A DNA stretch of 41,527 nt from Nocardioides immobilis. Lineage in GTDB: Bacteria; Actinomycetota; Actinomycetes; Propionibacteriales; Nocardioidaceae. This document shows positions 7,671 to 16,317 of this stretch, piece after piece; position 1 is the stretch's first letter, and each line of letters begins with the position of its first letter. The translations under genes were made by a program, and so were the position numbers. The stretch lies in assembly GCF_003515065.1 (NCBI RefSeq), contig NZ_QXGH01000049.1, positions 1-41,527 of the forward strand. Direction: 5' to 3'. The notes below the pieces were generated by a model, which was not told where the DNA came from, searched no databases, and was given only the letters and a program-made list of their open reading frames with translations.

Positions 7671-10537
7671 GCGAACTCAGCGACAGACTTCGACTGCTCC
7701 ACGAAGGCGCAGCGGCTCGCCATCGGGCGCCGTTCTCCCTTGGTGCCGTGGACGACGAGGGCGGTGGCGCACTGGCCTATCTGTACGTGCGGGGGAGGCT
7801 GCTCGTCCGCGATCACGCACTCGAGGTCGTCTCGCATGCCTGCAGGGACGCAGGTGTCCAGCTCGACCTCCTGGGTCGCCCGCTCGACGGCATCGTGACC
7901 TTGGCTGTGGACGCCGACGTCCCCGAGCTCCTCGGTCGGCTCGAGCACCACGTCTCACCGAATGACGTCTCCCCCTGCCACGTCGCGTGCCTCACAGGGT
8001 TCGTCATGCTCGGCCCCGCGGCGCGGCCACGACCGGCACCCGACTGGCGTCGTCCGCCGGTCATCGGTCGGGTGACGAGAGCTGCCGGGGTAGTGATCCT
8101 GGACACCGGACTCGTGCAGGAAGCGGCCGAGTGCCCGCTGCTCGAGGGCGTCACCGGCGACCCGGACTCTCCCCGCGGCCCCTTCCGGGGGCACGGGACA
8201 TTCGTGGCGGGCGTCGTGCGCTCGGTCGCCGGACCCGGCGCCCTCCACGTGACCGACACCTTCGAGGGTGCGGTGGTCGACGAGGTCACCTTGGCCCGCG
8301 ATCTGCTGGAGGCCCAGGCGCGGACGGACGCTGTCGTCGTCGTCCCCGGTGGCTTTTACACCCGGGGAGACCGCCTTCCCCTGACCTCGACAGCAGGGGA
8401 GACGGTCGGCGGCCGGGCCGCGGACCCGCTCACTGTGTGCGCCGCCGGGAACGATGCAACCGATCGGCCGCTATGGCCGGGCGCAGCGTCCGACTCCGTG
8501 TCGGTGGGTGCCCTGGACGTGGATGGGCGCCACCCGGCGCCTTGGTCCAACTACGGGACAAGCGTGGACATGTGGGCCGTCGGCACGGACGTTGCGAGTA
8601 CGCTCGACTCCGGCGAGCAGGTCCCCGCGGACCCGACTGCGCCAACGACTACCTTCGCGGGCGTGGCCGTCATGTCCGGGACGTCGGTGGCCTCCGCGAT
8701 TGCGGCCGGCGTCGTGGCCGCGCAGCTCGGCCGCACCGGTGGAGCGACGCGCGCAGCGCTCGAGTCGGCGATCGCGCTCACGGAAGCGATACCGGGTTTG
8801 GGCGTGCGGCTGGACCCGGTGTCCGTCGGCGCACCTGGCGGTGCGTGGCTCAGATCTGACGAGGCGCACCTGGGTTTCGACCCAGACGATGAGCTTCTCA
8901 GCTACGGGACCGGCCCGCTCGACGGGTGGGTGCAGACCGGCAGCGGCCAGCTGCCAGAGAGTCCTCACGCGGGCGATCCCGACGTTGACGGCGAGCCGGT
9001 TGACATCGTGCGCACCGCGTTCCCGCTCATCGTCGCACCCGACGACGTGCTCGTGGGGACCGAGTTCGAGGTCACCGTGGGGATATCGCCGATGCAGGTT
9101 GCCGGCGTCGCCGGCGGCGCGTTCCGGCTGCCCTCCCAGGAGGTCTTTACGCTGACCGTCCAGCTGGTGGCCGAGGGATTCACGCTGCGCGCAGATGAGT
9201 CGTGGCGCAACGACCTTCTGGTCTCCGCGGTCGAGCGGCACGCCACGGTCACCGTGCACCTGACCGCAAAGTTCCAGGATCGGCCTATTCGTGCGACCGC
9301 GCTGCAGGTCACCTACGCCAGCGGCGGGGCTACCCTCGGCTGGGCCGTCCGGGCGATCGCGGTCGTGGACCGCGACGCGCTGGTGGGGCGATCCGGGGTG
9401 ACGCGCGAGAGCTCGGAAACCAGGCTGGAGCTGGCCTCGCCACAGGAGACTGTGGGGCTCACCGTCAACATCTTGCTCGGCGACGAGCCGGGACGGCTCC
9501 TGTGGACCTTCGAGAGCCCCCACGTCGACGTACCGGACACGGCCGACTCCACGAACGTGGGGCTGGACCCGCGCGGCTTCGCGCGACAGCTGATCCTCGA
9601 AGTGCAACAGCGAGAGGGCAAGCGGACCATGCAAACCTACCTCGCCAACCGGGCAGCCGACATCGCGGCCAAGGTTCCCGAGACTTTCTGGAGGCTGCTC
9701 CGCGAGGTGGCAGACGCGGTGGCGCCCACTCCGCCGACGGTGCTGCTGCAGTCCGAGGACCCCTATGTCCCCTGGGAGCTGGCTTGGACCGGGCCCGCGC
9801 TCTACCCTGACCGGCCACTACATCTCGGCTGCCAGGCCACCGTCGGGCGCTGGGTTGTCGGGCGACACGGGCGACCCCCCGAGAAGCCGCCCCTCCGGAC
9901 CCCGGCGGATGACATGTCTGTCATCTGCGGCCGATACGCCGGCACCAGCCGCAGACGGCTCGAACACGCCGAGGAAGAGGCCGGCGAACTGACGAGCACG
10001 TACGGCGCGGCCGACGTCTCAGCCACCCTGGACCGCGTTCTGGACTGCCTTCAGAACGACCCGGCACCCCAGCTGCTGCACTTCGCCGGTCACGGTGTCG
10101 TGGACGACACTGGTCTGGAGAACGGCCTTCTGCTCCAAGACGAGTCGACACTGGCGCCCGTCGACGTCCCGCTCATCGCCGGGACTCCTCACGTCTTCCT
10201 CAACGCCTGCGAGGTGGGCGGAGGTCAGGATGCGCTCGGGCACTACACCGGCATGGCCGCGGCGTTCCTCAACGCCGGGGCCGCGGTAGTGGTGGCTCCG
10301 TTGTGGGACGTGGACGACGCGACGGCCAAGGTGCTCGTGCTCGAGTACTACCGACGGGTGCTGGTCAACGACGAGCGCCCAGCGGATGTGGTCCGCGACC
10401 TGCGAGGACGGCTCGACCCGCCGTCCGGAGCAGGCTCCGGCACGGGTGTGACGGTGCCGACCGCCCTCGCCTACCAGTTCTTCGGGCATCCACTGATACG
10501 GCTCGACAAGGGGCCGACGACAGGAGGAACCAGATGA
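7667..10537 (+). CDS. Subtilisin-like (S8) protease fused to a CHAT protease
   Basis: The GTG at 7667 overlaps the previous stop as GTGA; the frame is open further upstream but inside the STAND gene. The protein has 956 residues. Residues ~1-130 are an unrecognised N-terminal domain. Residues ~135-380 are a subtilase: Asp146 (VVILDTGL), His176 (FRGHGTFVAG), Asn262 (AAGND) and Ser340 (MSGTSVASA). The Pro that normally follows the catalytic Ser motif is absent. A beta-rich middle (~420-650) precedes a C-terminal CHAT domain (~660-950) with VPWELAW, His809 (LHFAGHG) and Cys848 (FLNACEVG), ending in ALAYQFFGHPLIRL. There is no signal peptide, so it should act in the cytoplasm. One protease may activate the other by cleavage, or both may act on a shared partner. 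Confidence 0.88.
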   Translation: MSELSDRLRLLHEGAAARHRAPFSLGAVDDEGGGALAYLYVRGRLLVRDHALEVVSHACRDAGVQLDLLGRPLDGIVTLAVDADVPELLGRLEHHVSPNDVSPCHVACLTGFVMLGPAARPRPAPDWRRPPVIGRVTRAAGVVILDTGLVQEAAECPLLEGVTGDPDSPRGPFRGHGTFVAGVVRSVAGPGALHVTDTFEGAVVDEVTLARDLLEAQARTDAVVVVPGGFYTRGDRLPLTSTAGETVGGRAADPLTVCAAGNDATDRPLWPGAASDSVSVGALDVDGRHPAPWSNYGTSVDMWAVGTDVASTLDSGEQVPADPTAPTTTFAGVAVMSGTSVASAIAAGVVAAQLGRTGGATRAALESAIALTEAIPGLGVRLDPVSVGAPGGAWLRSDEAHLGFDPDDELLSYGTGPLDGWVQTGSGQLPESPHAGDPDVDGEPVDIVRTAFPLIVAPDDVLVGTEFEVTVGISPMQVAGVAGGAFRLPSQEVFTLTVQLVAEGFTLRADESWRNDLLVSAVERHATVTVHLTAKFQDRPIRATALQVTYASGGATLGWAVRAIAVVDRDALVGRSGVTRESSETRLELASPQETVGLTVNILLGDEPGRLLWTFESPHVDVPDTADSTNVGLDPRGFARQLILEVQQREGKRTMQTYLANRAADIAAKVPETFWRLLREVADAVAPTPPTVLLQSEDPYVPWELAWTGPALYPDRPLHLGCQATVGRWVVGRHGRPPEKPPLRTPADDMSVICGRYAGTSRRRLEHAEEEAGELTSTYGAADVSATLDRVLDCLQNDPAPQLLHFAGHGVVDDTGLENGLLLQDESTLAPVDVPLIAGTPHVFLNACEVGGGQDALGHYTGMAAAFLNAGAAVVVAPLWDVDDATAKVLVLEYYRRVLVNDERPADVVRDLRGRLDPPSGAGSGTGVTVPTALAYQFFGHPLIRLDKGPTTGGTR

Positions 10538-12039
10538 CTCGACTCGACGTCCGCGGCCGACCGGTGCTCGTCGGTCGTGCGGTTTTCCGGGCGCCTGGCC
10601 TCGATGGGGACGTCGCGGTGTCACGTCCCCATGATGCCGACGGCTTCAGGGGCAGTGCCACCTTCAGCGAGCAGCTGCGCACGGTGCTCGCTCGCGAGGA
10701 CGTCGAGGCACGTGAGAGCTATACGATCTCGCGCACCCGCGAGGTCCGCCTCGGGTCCGCGCCGTCCCGGGCATCGACGGGCGAGCCAGGGCTGGCCGTG
10801 GAGCTGCCGGCACCTGCCGAGGGCTGGTCCCAGGTGATCCTCGCATCCGACGAGGCCGGAGTCGTCTCGTGGCATCTCGCAGAGAGGCCGCCCGGGCCAA
10901 CCCGGGGGGCTTCGGCGTCTAGAGGCGGCGGCATGCAGACGTTCGTGCTGCGACGCACCGTGCCCCCTGCGGAACCTGCCGAGCAGCCGGCCACGCGCGG
11001 GATCGTCGGCGCCCTGGGCCGCAAGGTGTTGCAGGTGCTGGTGTTCAGGGCTGTGGAAGAGGTCGGTGGGCGGGTTGCGCGCTGGGCGAGCGGCCGGTGG
11101 GAGGAGGAGAAGCGACCCTACCGACTCAGGGGCTTCGAGCCGGACTCTTTCCAACTCGAGGAAACGACGCCGATCGACGCTGCCGCCTGGGACCGCCTGG
11201 GCTCCGGACCCGCACTGTTGATGCTGCACGGGACGTTCAGCCGGGCCCATTCCGGCTTTGCCGCCCTGCAGCCCGATGCACTCCAAGAAATGCACCAGGC
11301 CTACGCGGGTCGGGTGTTCGCCTTCGACCACTACACGCTCTCGGAGACCCCTGACGCCAACGTCGATGCGTTCCTCGCTCGAGTCCCTGCGGAGGTCGAC
11401 CTCGAGTTGGACGTCGTGGCTCACAGTCGCGGTGGCCTGGTTGCACGCTCGCTCGGAGCGCGCCACGGCGACCTCTCCGCCGGTGCGAAGCGCGTGCGAC
11501 TGCGCAACGTCGTGTTCGTCGCGTGCCCCAACGGTGGCACTGCCCTGGCCGATGCCGAACACATGCGGAGCTTTGTCGACCGCTACACCAACCTGTTGTC
11601 TCTGCTTCCGGACACGGCAGTGCTCGACGTACTGGCGACGATCGTCGACGTCATCAAGCATCTGGCCGTCGGCGCGCTGGACGCAATGCCGGGGCTGTCG
11701 GCCATGCGCCGGGATGGGGACATCCTCTCCGGGCTGCGCGACACCCCGTTTGCTGCGGAGACCAGGGCGTTCGGCCTTGCCGCAGACTACGAACCGGCAA
11801 GCGCAGGCCGCCGGGCGCTTGCCGCCTACGCCCGGGACGGGCTGATGGACAGGGTTTTCGGGAGCGCGTCCAACGACCTCGTCGTCCCCACCTCATCATG
11901 CTGGGACCTCGGCGGAGGCCGGGCCCTGGACTTGGCCGACCGACACGTGTTCGAGACCTCCGCCGCCGTGGACCATACGGGCTTCTTCGGCAATGCCGAG
12001 GCGAGCAGCAGGCTGGTGACCTGGCTGACCCAGCCGTGA
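10534..12039 (+). CDS. Alpha/beta-hydrolase, lipase/esterase-like effector candidate
   Basis: The start ATG at 10534 overlaps the preceding stop (ATGA) and has AGGAGG upstream. The 501-residue protein begins with an unrecognised region of ~220 residues that contains a short amphipathic helix (VLQVLVFRAVEEVGGRV). The hydrolase fold follows: LMLHGTFS is the oxyanion strand, Ser298 lies in the nucleophile elbow VAHSRGG, Asp448 in NDLVVP and His481 in VDHTGFFG, giving a full triad. The layout resembles the DUF7379-type hydrolases that occur beside CHAT and STAND genes. The substrate is unknown; phospholipids are plausible, which would make it a membrane-damaging output. It is the last gene of the four-gene operon. 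No terminator is obvious after the TGA at 12039. Confidence 0.8.
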   Translation: MTRLDVRGRPVLVGRAVFRAPGLDGDVAVSRPHDADGFRGSATFSEQLRTVLAREDVEARESYTISRTREVRLGSAPSRASTGEPGLAVELPAPAEGWSQVILASDEAGVVSWHLAERPPGPTRGASASRGGGMQTFVLRRTVPPAEPAEQPATRGIVGALGRKVLQVLVFRAVEEVGGRVARWASGRWEEEKRPYRLRGFEPDSFQLEETTPIDAAAWDRLGSGPALLMLHGTFSRAHSGFAALQPDALQEMHQAYAGRVFAFDHYTLSETPDANVDAFLARVPAEVDLELDVVAHSRGGLVARSLGARHGDLSAGAKRVRLRNVVFVACPNGGTALADAEHMRSFVDRYTNLLSLLPDTAVLDVLATIVDVIKHLAVGALDAMPGLSAMRRDGDILSGLRDTPFAAETRAFGLAADYEPASAGRRALAAYARDGLMDRVFGSASNDLVVPTSSCWDLGGGRALDLADRHVFETSAAVDHTGFFGNAEASSRLVTWLTQP

Positions 12040-12114
12040 GGCGCATTCAACGTCGGGTCATCGCGCCCAGCTGAATGTCGGCCCACGACGGTGGTGGCGA
12101 CCCAGTGGACGTGT

Positions 12115-12467
12115 CTAGTCAGCCTGGTCGTGCTCGACCTGGCCCGGCGGCTCGATGACGGACGCGCCGCCACGACTCATTGGATGTGGACCGAGGAACT
12201 GCAGCGCCACTTCCCGCGCGTCTAAGTACGCCCCGGAGTGCTGTACGTCGAACGACGGGGACGTCCTCGACCCAGCGGGTAGCGCCGCCGCCCTTGACCT
12301 GTGCCTGTACGTCGTACAAACGCGACCACGGTCCGGCATCGCCCGCAAAGGTCAGTGACAGGCTGGTCTTCCCCGGTCACCACGACGGCGGACAACGGCA
12401 GTTCATCGCCAGCCCAGCCCAGGCCGACCCACCCCTGCTCGGCCCGGTTCTCGACTGGGGGGCACAC
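12115..12467 (-). pseudogene. Possible decayed minus-strand gene, frameshifted
   Basis: Protein-like sequence on the minus strand is split between frames. One frame gives GWVGLGWAGDELPLSAVVVTG from about 12440. Another gives FDVQHSGAYLDAREVALQFLG near 12240-12170. Stitched together these would form a small protein of about 110-120 residues, loosely reminiscent of Imm1-type immunity proteins, but the match is weak and done by eye. No intact frame exists. The rest of 12040-12650 shows no convincing gene. Confidence 0.2.
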
Positions 12468-12647
12468 CTCGACACGCCGCTAAGCGTCGCCACCTGAGCC
12501 GCCGAGCCGGCAAACCCCGAGCACCTTCCACCGATCCGTGACCGGACACCGCCAAACCGTCAGGGGAAACGGTGCGAATGCGTCGACGCCCGGGGGATGG
12601 CTTTAGCGCTGATTCCGGCCCTCCTCTCGCCGCCGAGCGGCCAACGA

Positions 12648-13129
12648 CTACGGCGCGACGCAAGTACCGAAGTCGAACTCCTTGACGTTGCCGTTCACAA
12701 AGGTGATGTGCTCGGTCACCTTGACGTTGTCCACTCGCCCCGAGCCCTTCGCGATCACCTGTAGCTGGCCGGTGAACGCTTCAATGCCATCGCGAAGGCG
12801 GGCACGTAGGCGACGACGAACCCGACACCCGCCAGCCCAACGCTCCGTGGAATCCTGGTCATGTACCACTGAACCGGTGTCTCCCTTTCGACGAGACGCG
12901 GCAACCGAAGGCGCACGACAGCCGCAGGGGAAGGTGCGGCCGGGGGAGGCTCGACAGCTGCACATGTCAGGACTGCACCTGCGCCACCTGCAAGCACGCC
13001 GCTTAGCAGACCCGGGGAGCAACCCCGATAACGGCCGTTGCCGATCCGCCGGCGGCCCGACTTCCCTGAGCCCGCGAGTGGGCCACGCGGACGGGGTGCC
13101 CGGTCCGCAGGCTGTTCCAGCCGCGGCAT
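12648..13129 (-). pseudogene. Possible frameshifted secreted or lipoprotein-like gene
   Basis: Two minus-strand frames each hold a plausible part of one protein. The upstream frame carries a hydrophobic leader near 13020-12960 (LLSGVLAGGAGAVLTCAA), like a lipoprotein or Sec signal. The downstream frame, from ~12790, ends with LQVIAKGSGRVDNVKVTEH and then FDFGTCVAP before its stop at 12648, which reads like a beta-rich extracellular domain. A frameshift near 12780-12800 would be required to join them. This is a low-confidence relic in a region otherwise free of intact genes. Confidence 0.25.
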
Positions 13130-13255
13130 ACGGATCGACGCGGGCGGCCGAGGATCACGGTGCTGCGGTTGGTCGTGGTTGGGCTTCGTTGCACCGCGAT
13201 GAATCAGCCACTAGGTTCGAACCTTCGATCCGAGATCCCCCAACGGAGCGAGCCG

Positions 13256-13501
13256 ATGATTCTCTTCCCCTCCCCGTTTCGTGTCATCAGCGAACAACCA
13301 CGCCGTGTCGTCGAGGCCCTCGCCGTAGCGTCGCAGCTCGGCTCGCGGCGCAACGCCATGATCGCCTCCACCGCTCTCGCCCAACGTCGTGCCGAGCTGC
13401 GCGAGGTCGAGGAGTTCTTCGCCGATCTAGGCGTGACTCCCGAGCATCCCGGTACCGATCGAACGAGTCGGGAGGCAGCAGCGACAGCTGTGCGCCTCTG
13501 A
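13256..13501 (+). CDS. Small hypothetical protein, 81 residues
   Basis: The ATG at 13256 is preceded by GGAGCG. The sequence starts MILFPSPFRVISEQPRRVVE, continues with an Arg/Ala-rich amphipathic helix (AQRRAELREVEEFFADLGV) and ends in a Ser/Thr/Ala-rich tail. There is no membrane segment or catalytic motif. The amino-acid composition is ordinary, unlike the Arg/Pro/Ser-rich false frames around it, and this supports a real gene. No operon partner is evident. Function unknown. Confidence 0.45.
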   Translation: MILFPSPFRVISEQPRRVVEALAVASQLGSRRNAMIASTALAQRRAELREVEEFFADLGVTPEHPGTDRTSREAAATAVRL

Positions 13502-13848
13502 GTTCCACCGAGGTGACGCCTCCCCATTTTCAGGGGTGCCGTGGCTGATCACGTGAGCGGTTAGGTTCGTGGGCGCGGTCGGGAGCTTGTGCAGGCCGAC
13601 GGCGAGATCGCGGGTGGGTTCCATCGGGTCTGGGTTCCAGGTTGTGCCGGGCGGCTTGGCGTGACAACCGCACGGTCCTGGGAGATCCGCGAGGCAGAGG
13701 CCAGAACACCGCGACGAGCCACGCACCAGCGGCAGGGCCCGCCGAGCGCAAACGTCGCCGACAACGACCCAGCGCGTTGGTTGAGCCGTAAACTGAAGGC
13801 TGCCCGGTGTGCCGCCACCGAGCGTTCGCTTCGGCACAGGAGGCCTCG
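13502..13848. other. Stretch without a convincing gene
   Basis: All frames are short or Arg/Pro-rich and lack ribosome sites. The only notable element is an AGGAGG at about 13839-13844 that serves the DoxX fragment starting at 13849. Confidence 0.4.
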
Positions 13849-14040
13849 ATGGACGTTGTCTTGCTGATAGGCCGGATCCTGTTCGGCGCGCTCTTCCTCG
13901 CCGCTGCGGCCGGCCATTTGACCCAGACCAAGGCGCTGGCCGGGTGGTCAACCGCCGACTCTCCCGTCAGAGTTATCGCGCTGTTGCGCCGCGCTGCGCC
14001 CGATGGCCTCGTCGTAGTGATGGCTGATTCGATCTTGTGA
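13849..14040 (+). pseudogene. DoxX-family membrane protein, N-terminal fragment
   Basis: The ATG at 13849 follows AGGAGG. The first ~35 residues (VLLIGRILFGALFLAAAAGHL, then TQTKALAGWSTA) match the first membrane helix and following loop of DoxX-like proteins, which normally have four helices and about 130-150 residues. After ~13955 the sequence no longer resembles DoxX, runs antisense through the end of the minus-strand gene and stops at 14040. The gene is therefore truncated by a rearrangement junction near 13955-13970. Confidence 0.55.
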
Positions 14041-14458
14041 GCGCGGACGAAAGCGCTGCGTAGGTTCGTCTTGAAGTTCGCGTCAGAGCGCGACGTTGGA
14101 AGAACTCCAGTAGGGCAGCCTTGCTGGCGAAGGTTGCACTCTTTTCCGGGCCGCTCAAGGTGGCCTGCGCGTCCCACGCGAGATAATCCAGTTGGGCGCG
14201 GTTGAGGGTGGGGAGCCAACGGTCTCGCAGCACGTCCGCCACCTTGTCCAGCTGCAGTTGTTTCGGCGGTCTGCCGAATGTATGGCCGGCCTGCTTAGCA
14301 ACGGCCACGTCCTCGAGCCTTCTGATCGCGACGACGTCTTGCTCACGCCCATTCCTCTCGTACAGCGCGATCAGAAGGGAACGGGTCACTGCGGGACTCA
14401 CCGCGGACCAGCTGAACCGCTTGCTGGTCTTGGGCTTGTGTTGCACGGTTGCCGTCAT
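13973..14458 (-). CDS. Hypothetical protein, 161 residues, possibly with an altered C-terminus
   Basis: The ATG at 14458 is preceded on the minus strand by AGAGAGGA at good spacing. The N-terminus is basic (KPKTSKRFSW). A helical core follows (VTRSLLIALYERNGREQDVV, then PPKQLQLDKVADVLRDRWLP and NRAQLDYLAWDAQATLSG). The last ~40 residues become Arg/Ser-rich. A second frame from about 14100 gives a better-looking ending (SDANFKTNLRSAFVRAHK), so a frameshift near 14095-14105 is possible. The 3' end meets the DoxX fragment head-on, consistent with a recombination junction. No family recognised. Confidence 0.45.
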   Translation of the reverse strand: MTATVQHKPKTSKRFSWSAVSPAVTRSLLIALYERNGREQDVVAIRRLEDVAVAKQAGHTFGRPPKQLQLDKVADVLRDRWLPTLNRAQLDYLAWDAQATLSGPEKSATFASKAALLEFFQRRALTRTSRRTYAALSSALTRSNQPSLRRGHRAQRGATAR

Positions 14459-15170
14459 GGGCAGTCCTCTCTGGCGCAGCGTAACCCTGCAGGCGCGCCT
14501 CTGTTCTTGTCGGCGCTGGCGCCGCTCCGCCAGTCGCTCTCGTCAGAGGCCCGGACCTGCTGGGTGTCGTAGCCAGAGCCGGACACTTTGTAGGTTGCTT
14601 GCCAGTCTCGCAGTGTTCTGCGTTGTCAGGGAGGCTCTACGAGTCCTCGACGGCTGACCCGACTGTCGGTAGGCCCCGTGGAGCTCGTCCGCCGTGAAGC
14701 GCGCCCACCAGCCGGTGGATGATCACCGGCGGGGCACCGGACGCTTCCGGGCGTCGGTACTGATCTCCACCGGGCGTACGCCGACGTCTAGCTCGACACC
14801 CGGAAGACGAAGGGCCGCGAACTGCGCGCCCCACCACGCGGCGGCGATACCGCATGCTGCTCGACCGGTCATCCTCCCCAAGTTCTGCGACGAGCGCATC
14901 GACAAAGATGTCGGCCGAGGCGGCAGCCAGCACCACCACTCCGAGTGACAGCTACCAGCCGCGGCGGCAAACGTCAAGTGGCCCCTTTGGGTCAGGCGAC
15001 ATAGTCAATGCGAGCGATTGCGGGATCTGGACAGTGACCGGGAGAGTGAGAGCACGATCAAGGCTGGATTCTCGGGCGGCGGCCACGCCCAGAGACTTGG
15101 GCGTCGTTGAGGTGCGCTCCTAGCGCTCACTCACATCGCTCGGCTCGATTTCCGCGATAGGCGACGGGCG
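14459..15170. other. About 0.7 kb without a convincing gene
   Basis: I find no intact frame with both a ribosome site and ordinary protein composition. A minus-strand stretch at about 14880-14730 (AAWWGAQFAALRLPGVELDV) could be part of a decayed protein but has no good start and stops soon after. No inverted or direct repeats stand out. The region probably continues the decayed zone that began at 12.04 kb and ends at the eCIS regulator. Confidence 0.4.
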
Positions 15171-15341
15171 ATGGACATGACAGAGTCACGCCGATCAATC
15201 ACCTTCACCTTCTTGGCCATCGTTGGTCTGATCACGCCTATTGCCGGGCTGGGCGGAGCGACCTCTTTCGATGTAGCAATCGGTGACTGGACACTCAAGA
15301 CCACAAGCAGTGGCCTAAGCCCCGAGGAGCGTGGCAACTAG
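15171..15341 (+). CDS. Small single-pass membrane protein, 56 residues
   Basis: The ATG at 15171 (a second ATG lies two codons on) opens a 56-residue frame ending at TAG 15339-15341. The N-terminus is basic (MDMTESRRS). One hydrophobic helix follows (ITFTFLAIVGLITPIAGLGG, ~10-29), then a short polar tail with a Trp and a charged end (SPEERGN). This would be an N-in, C-out membrane peptide, or possibly a secreted peptide with an uncleaved leader. It ends 22 bases before the regulator's ATG on the same strand, so the two may share a transcript. The ribosome site is weak. Function unknown; a role in sensing for the adjacent regulator is speculation. Confidence 0.45.
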   Translation: MDMTESRRSITFTFLAIVGLITPIAGLGGATSFDVAIGDWTLKTTSSGLSPEERGN

Positions 15342-15363
15342 GACATGAGGCGCTGAGGAACGC

Positions 15364-16293
15364 ATGCCACCGACCCACGGAGTCGCGATGCCCCTACCGA
15401 TGACTGCGCCCGCAGATCAGCGTCGTCTAGAGCTCCAAGTGCATCTTCTCGGTACCCCCTGGGTCGGCGCCGGTGGCGCCCGGCTTCGCCTCTCGCCGTC
15501 CGCCGCCACCACGCTGGCGCTCCTGGCGATGGCGCCCGACGACGGCGTCAGCCGGACCCGGATGGCGACTCAGATGTTCGCCGACTGCCCGGAGCCCGTG
15601 GCCCGGCGCCGGCTCTCCACGGCGCTGTGGCGGCTGCGGACGGAGCTCCGTGACACCGTCGGCCGCGACGTAGTGGACTCCGCCAGCCCGTCCCGGGTCG
15701 CCCTGCTGCCGGACGTCGACGTGCGCGTCGACGCCCGGGAGTTCCGGGATCGGGTCACGCCGGTGCTGCGCCAACCCGCGGACGCGATGACCCCGGACAT
15801 GGCCGCAGTCCTCGAGTCCGCCGCAGAGTCGTACACGGGCTCGCTGCTGGAGACGAACTACGACGATTGGGTGGTCTTCGAGCGAGACAGCCTCGCCAAC
15901 CTCTACCTGGCTGTCGTCGACCACCTTGTGCAGTACCACGGGCAGCGCCACGATGCCGCGAAGGTGGCGACGTACGCGGAGAAGGCGGTCGAACTGGAGC
16001 CGCTGCGCGAGGACCTGCACCGGCACGTGATGGTGGCCTACCACCGCGCTGGCCGAGCGGACCTGGCCTCACGGCAGTTCGAGCTGTGCCGGCTTGCCCT
16101 GCTCCGTGAGCTGGGAGCCGATCCGATGCCCGAGACAATCGCCCTGCACACCCGGATCATGATCGGTGACGGCTCGGCGACGGCGGGGGACCTCGCGTCG
16201 CTCGTCGCAGACCTGGAGCGCGCCCGCCGCGAGGTCCGCGAGCTCGCAACGATCGTCGAGCGCGCTCTCGACGCGGTCCTGCGGCTGCACTGA
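15364..16293 (+). CDS. SARP/AfsR-type transcriptional regulator with BTAD domain
   Basis: The 309-residue protein starts at ATG 15364 behind GAGGA; ATG 15388 is an alternative. Residues ~18-115 form an OmpR-type winged helix of the SARP kind: LELQVHLLGTPWV, then RLSPSAATTLALLAMAP and RRRLSTALWRLRTEL, ending in DVDVRVD. Residues ~120-265 form the BTAD bundle: YTGSLLETNYDDWVVFERD, EKAVELEPLREDLHRHVM and RQFELCRLALLRELGADPMP. A C-terminal helix (~275-309) may be a coiled coil. There are no NB-ARC or TPR extensions, so it is a small SARP. Members bind heptameric repeats at 11-bp spacing near -35 and activate transcription. Exactly such an array lies just after this gene, before the eCIS operon, so it is very likely the operon's dedicated activator. 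Confidence 0.9.
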   Translation: MPPTHGVAMPLPMTAPADQRRLELQVHLLGTPWVGAGGARLRLSPSAATTLALLAMAPDDGVSRTRMATQMFADCPEPVARRRLSTALWRLRTELRDTVGRDVVDSASPSRVALLPDVDVRVDAREFRDRVTPVLRQPADAMTPDMAAVLESAAESYTGSLLETNYDDWVVFERDSLANLYLAVVDHLVQYHGQRHDAAKVATYAEKAVELEPLREDLHRHVMVAYHRAGRADLASRQFELCRLALLRELGADPMPETIALHTRIMIGDGSATAGDLASLVADLERARREVRELATIVERALDAVLRLH

Positions 16294-16317
16294 CCACCAC
16301 CCAGGGGCAGTGCCGGC

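Noticed and set aside
12682..13548. Plus-strand open frame of 288 codons in the decayed zone
   Set aside because: Arg/Pro/Ser-rich, no ribosome site, no domain; it overlaps better-looking fragments and the start of the 81-residue gene.
14990..15050. GTGA repeats near CAGTGACC and GAGTGAGA as a second SARP operator
   Set aside because: Only two copies, 12 bases apart instead of 11, and the surrounding heptamer bases do not match the array at 16318.
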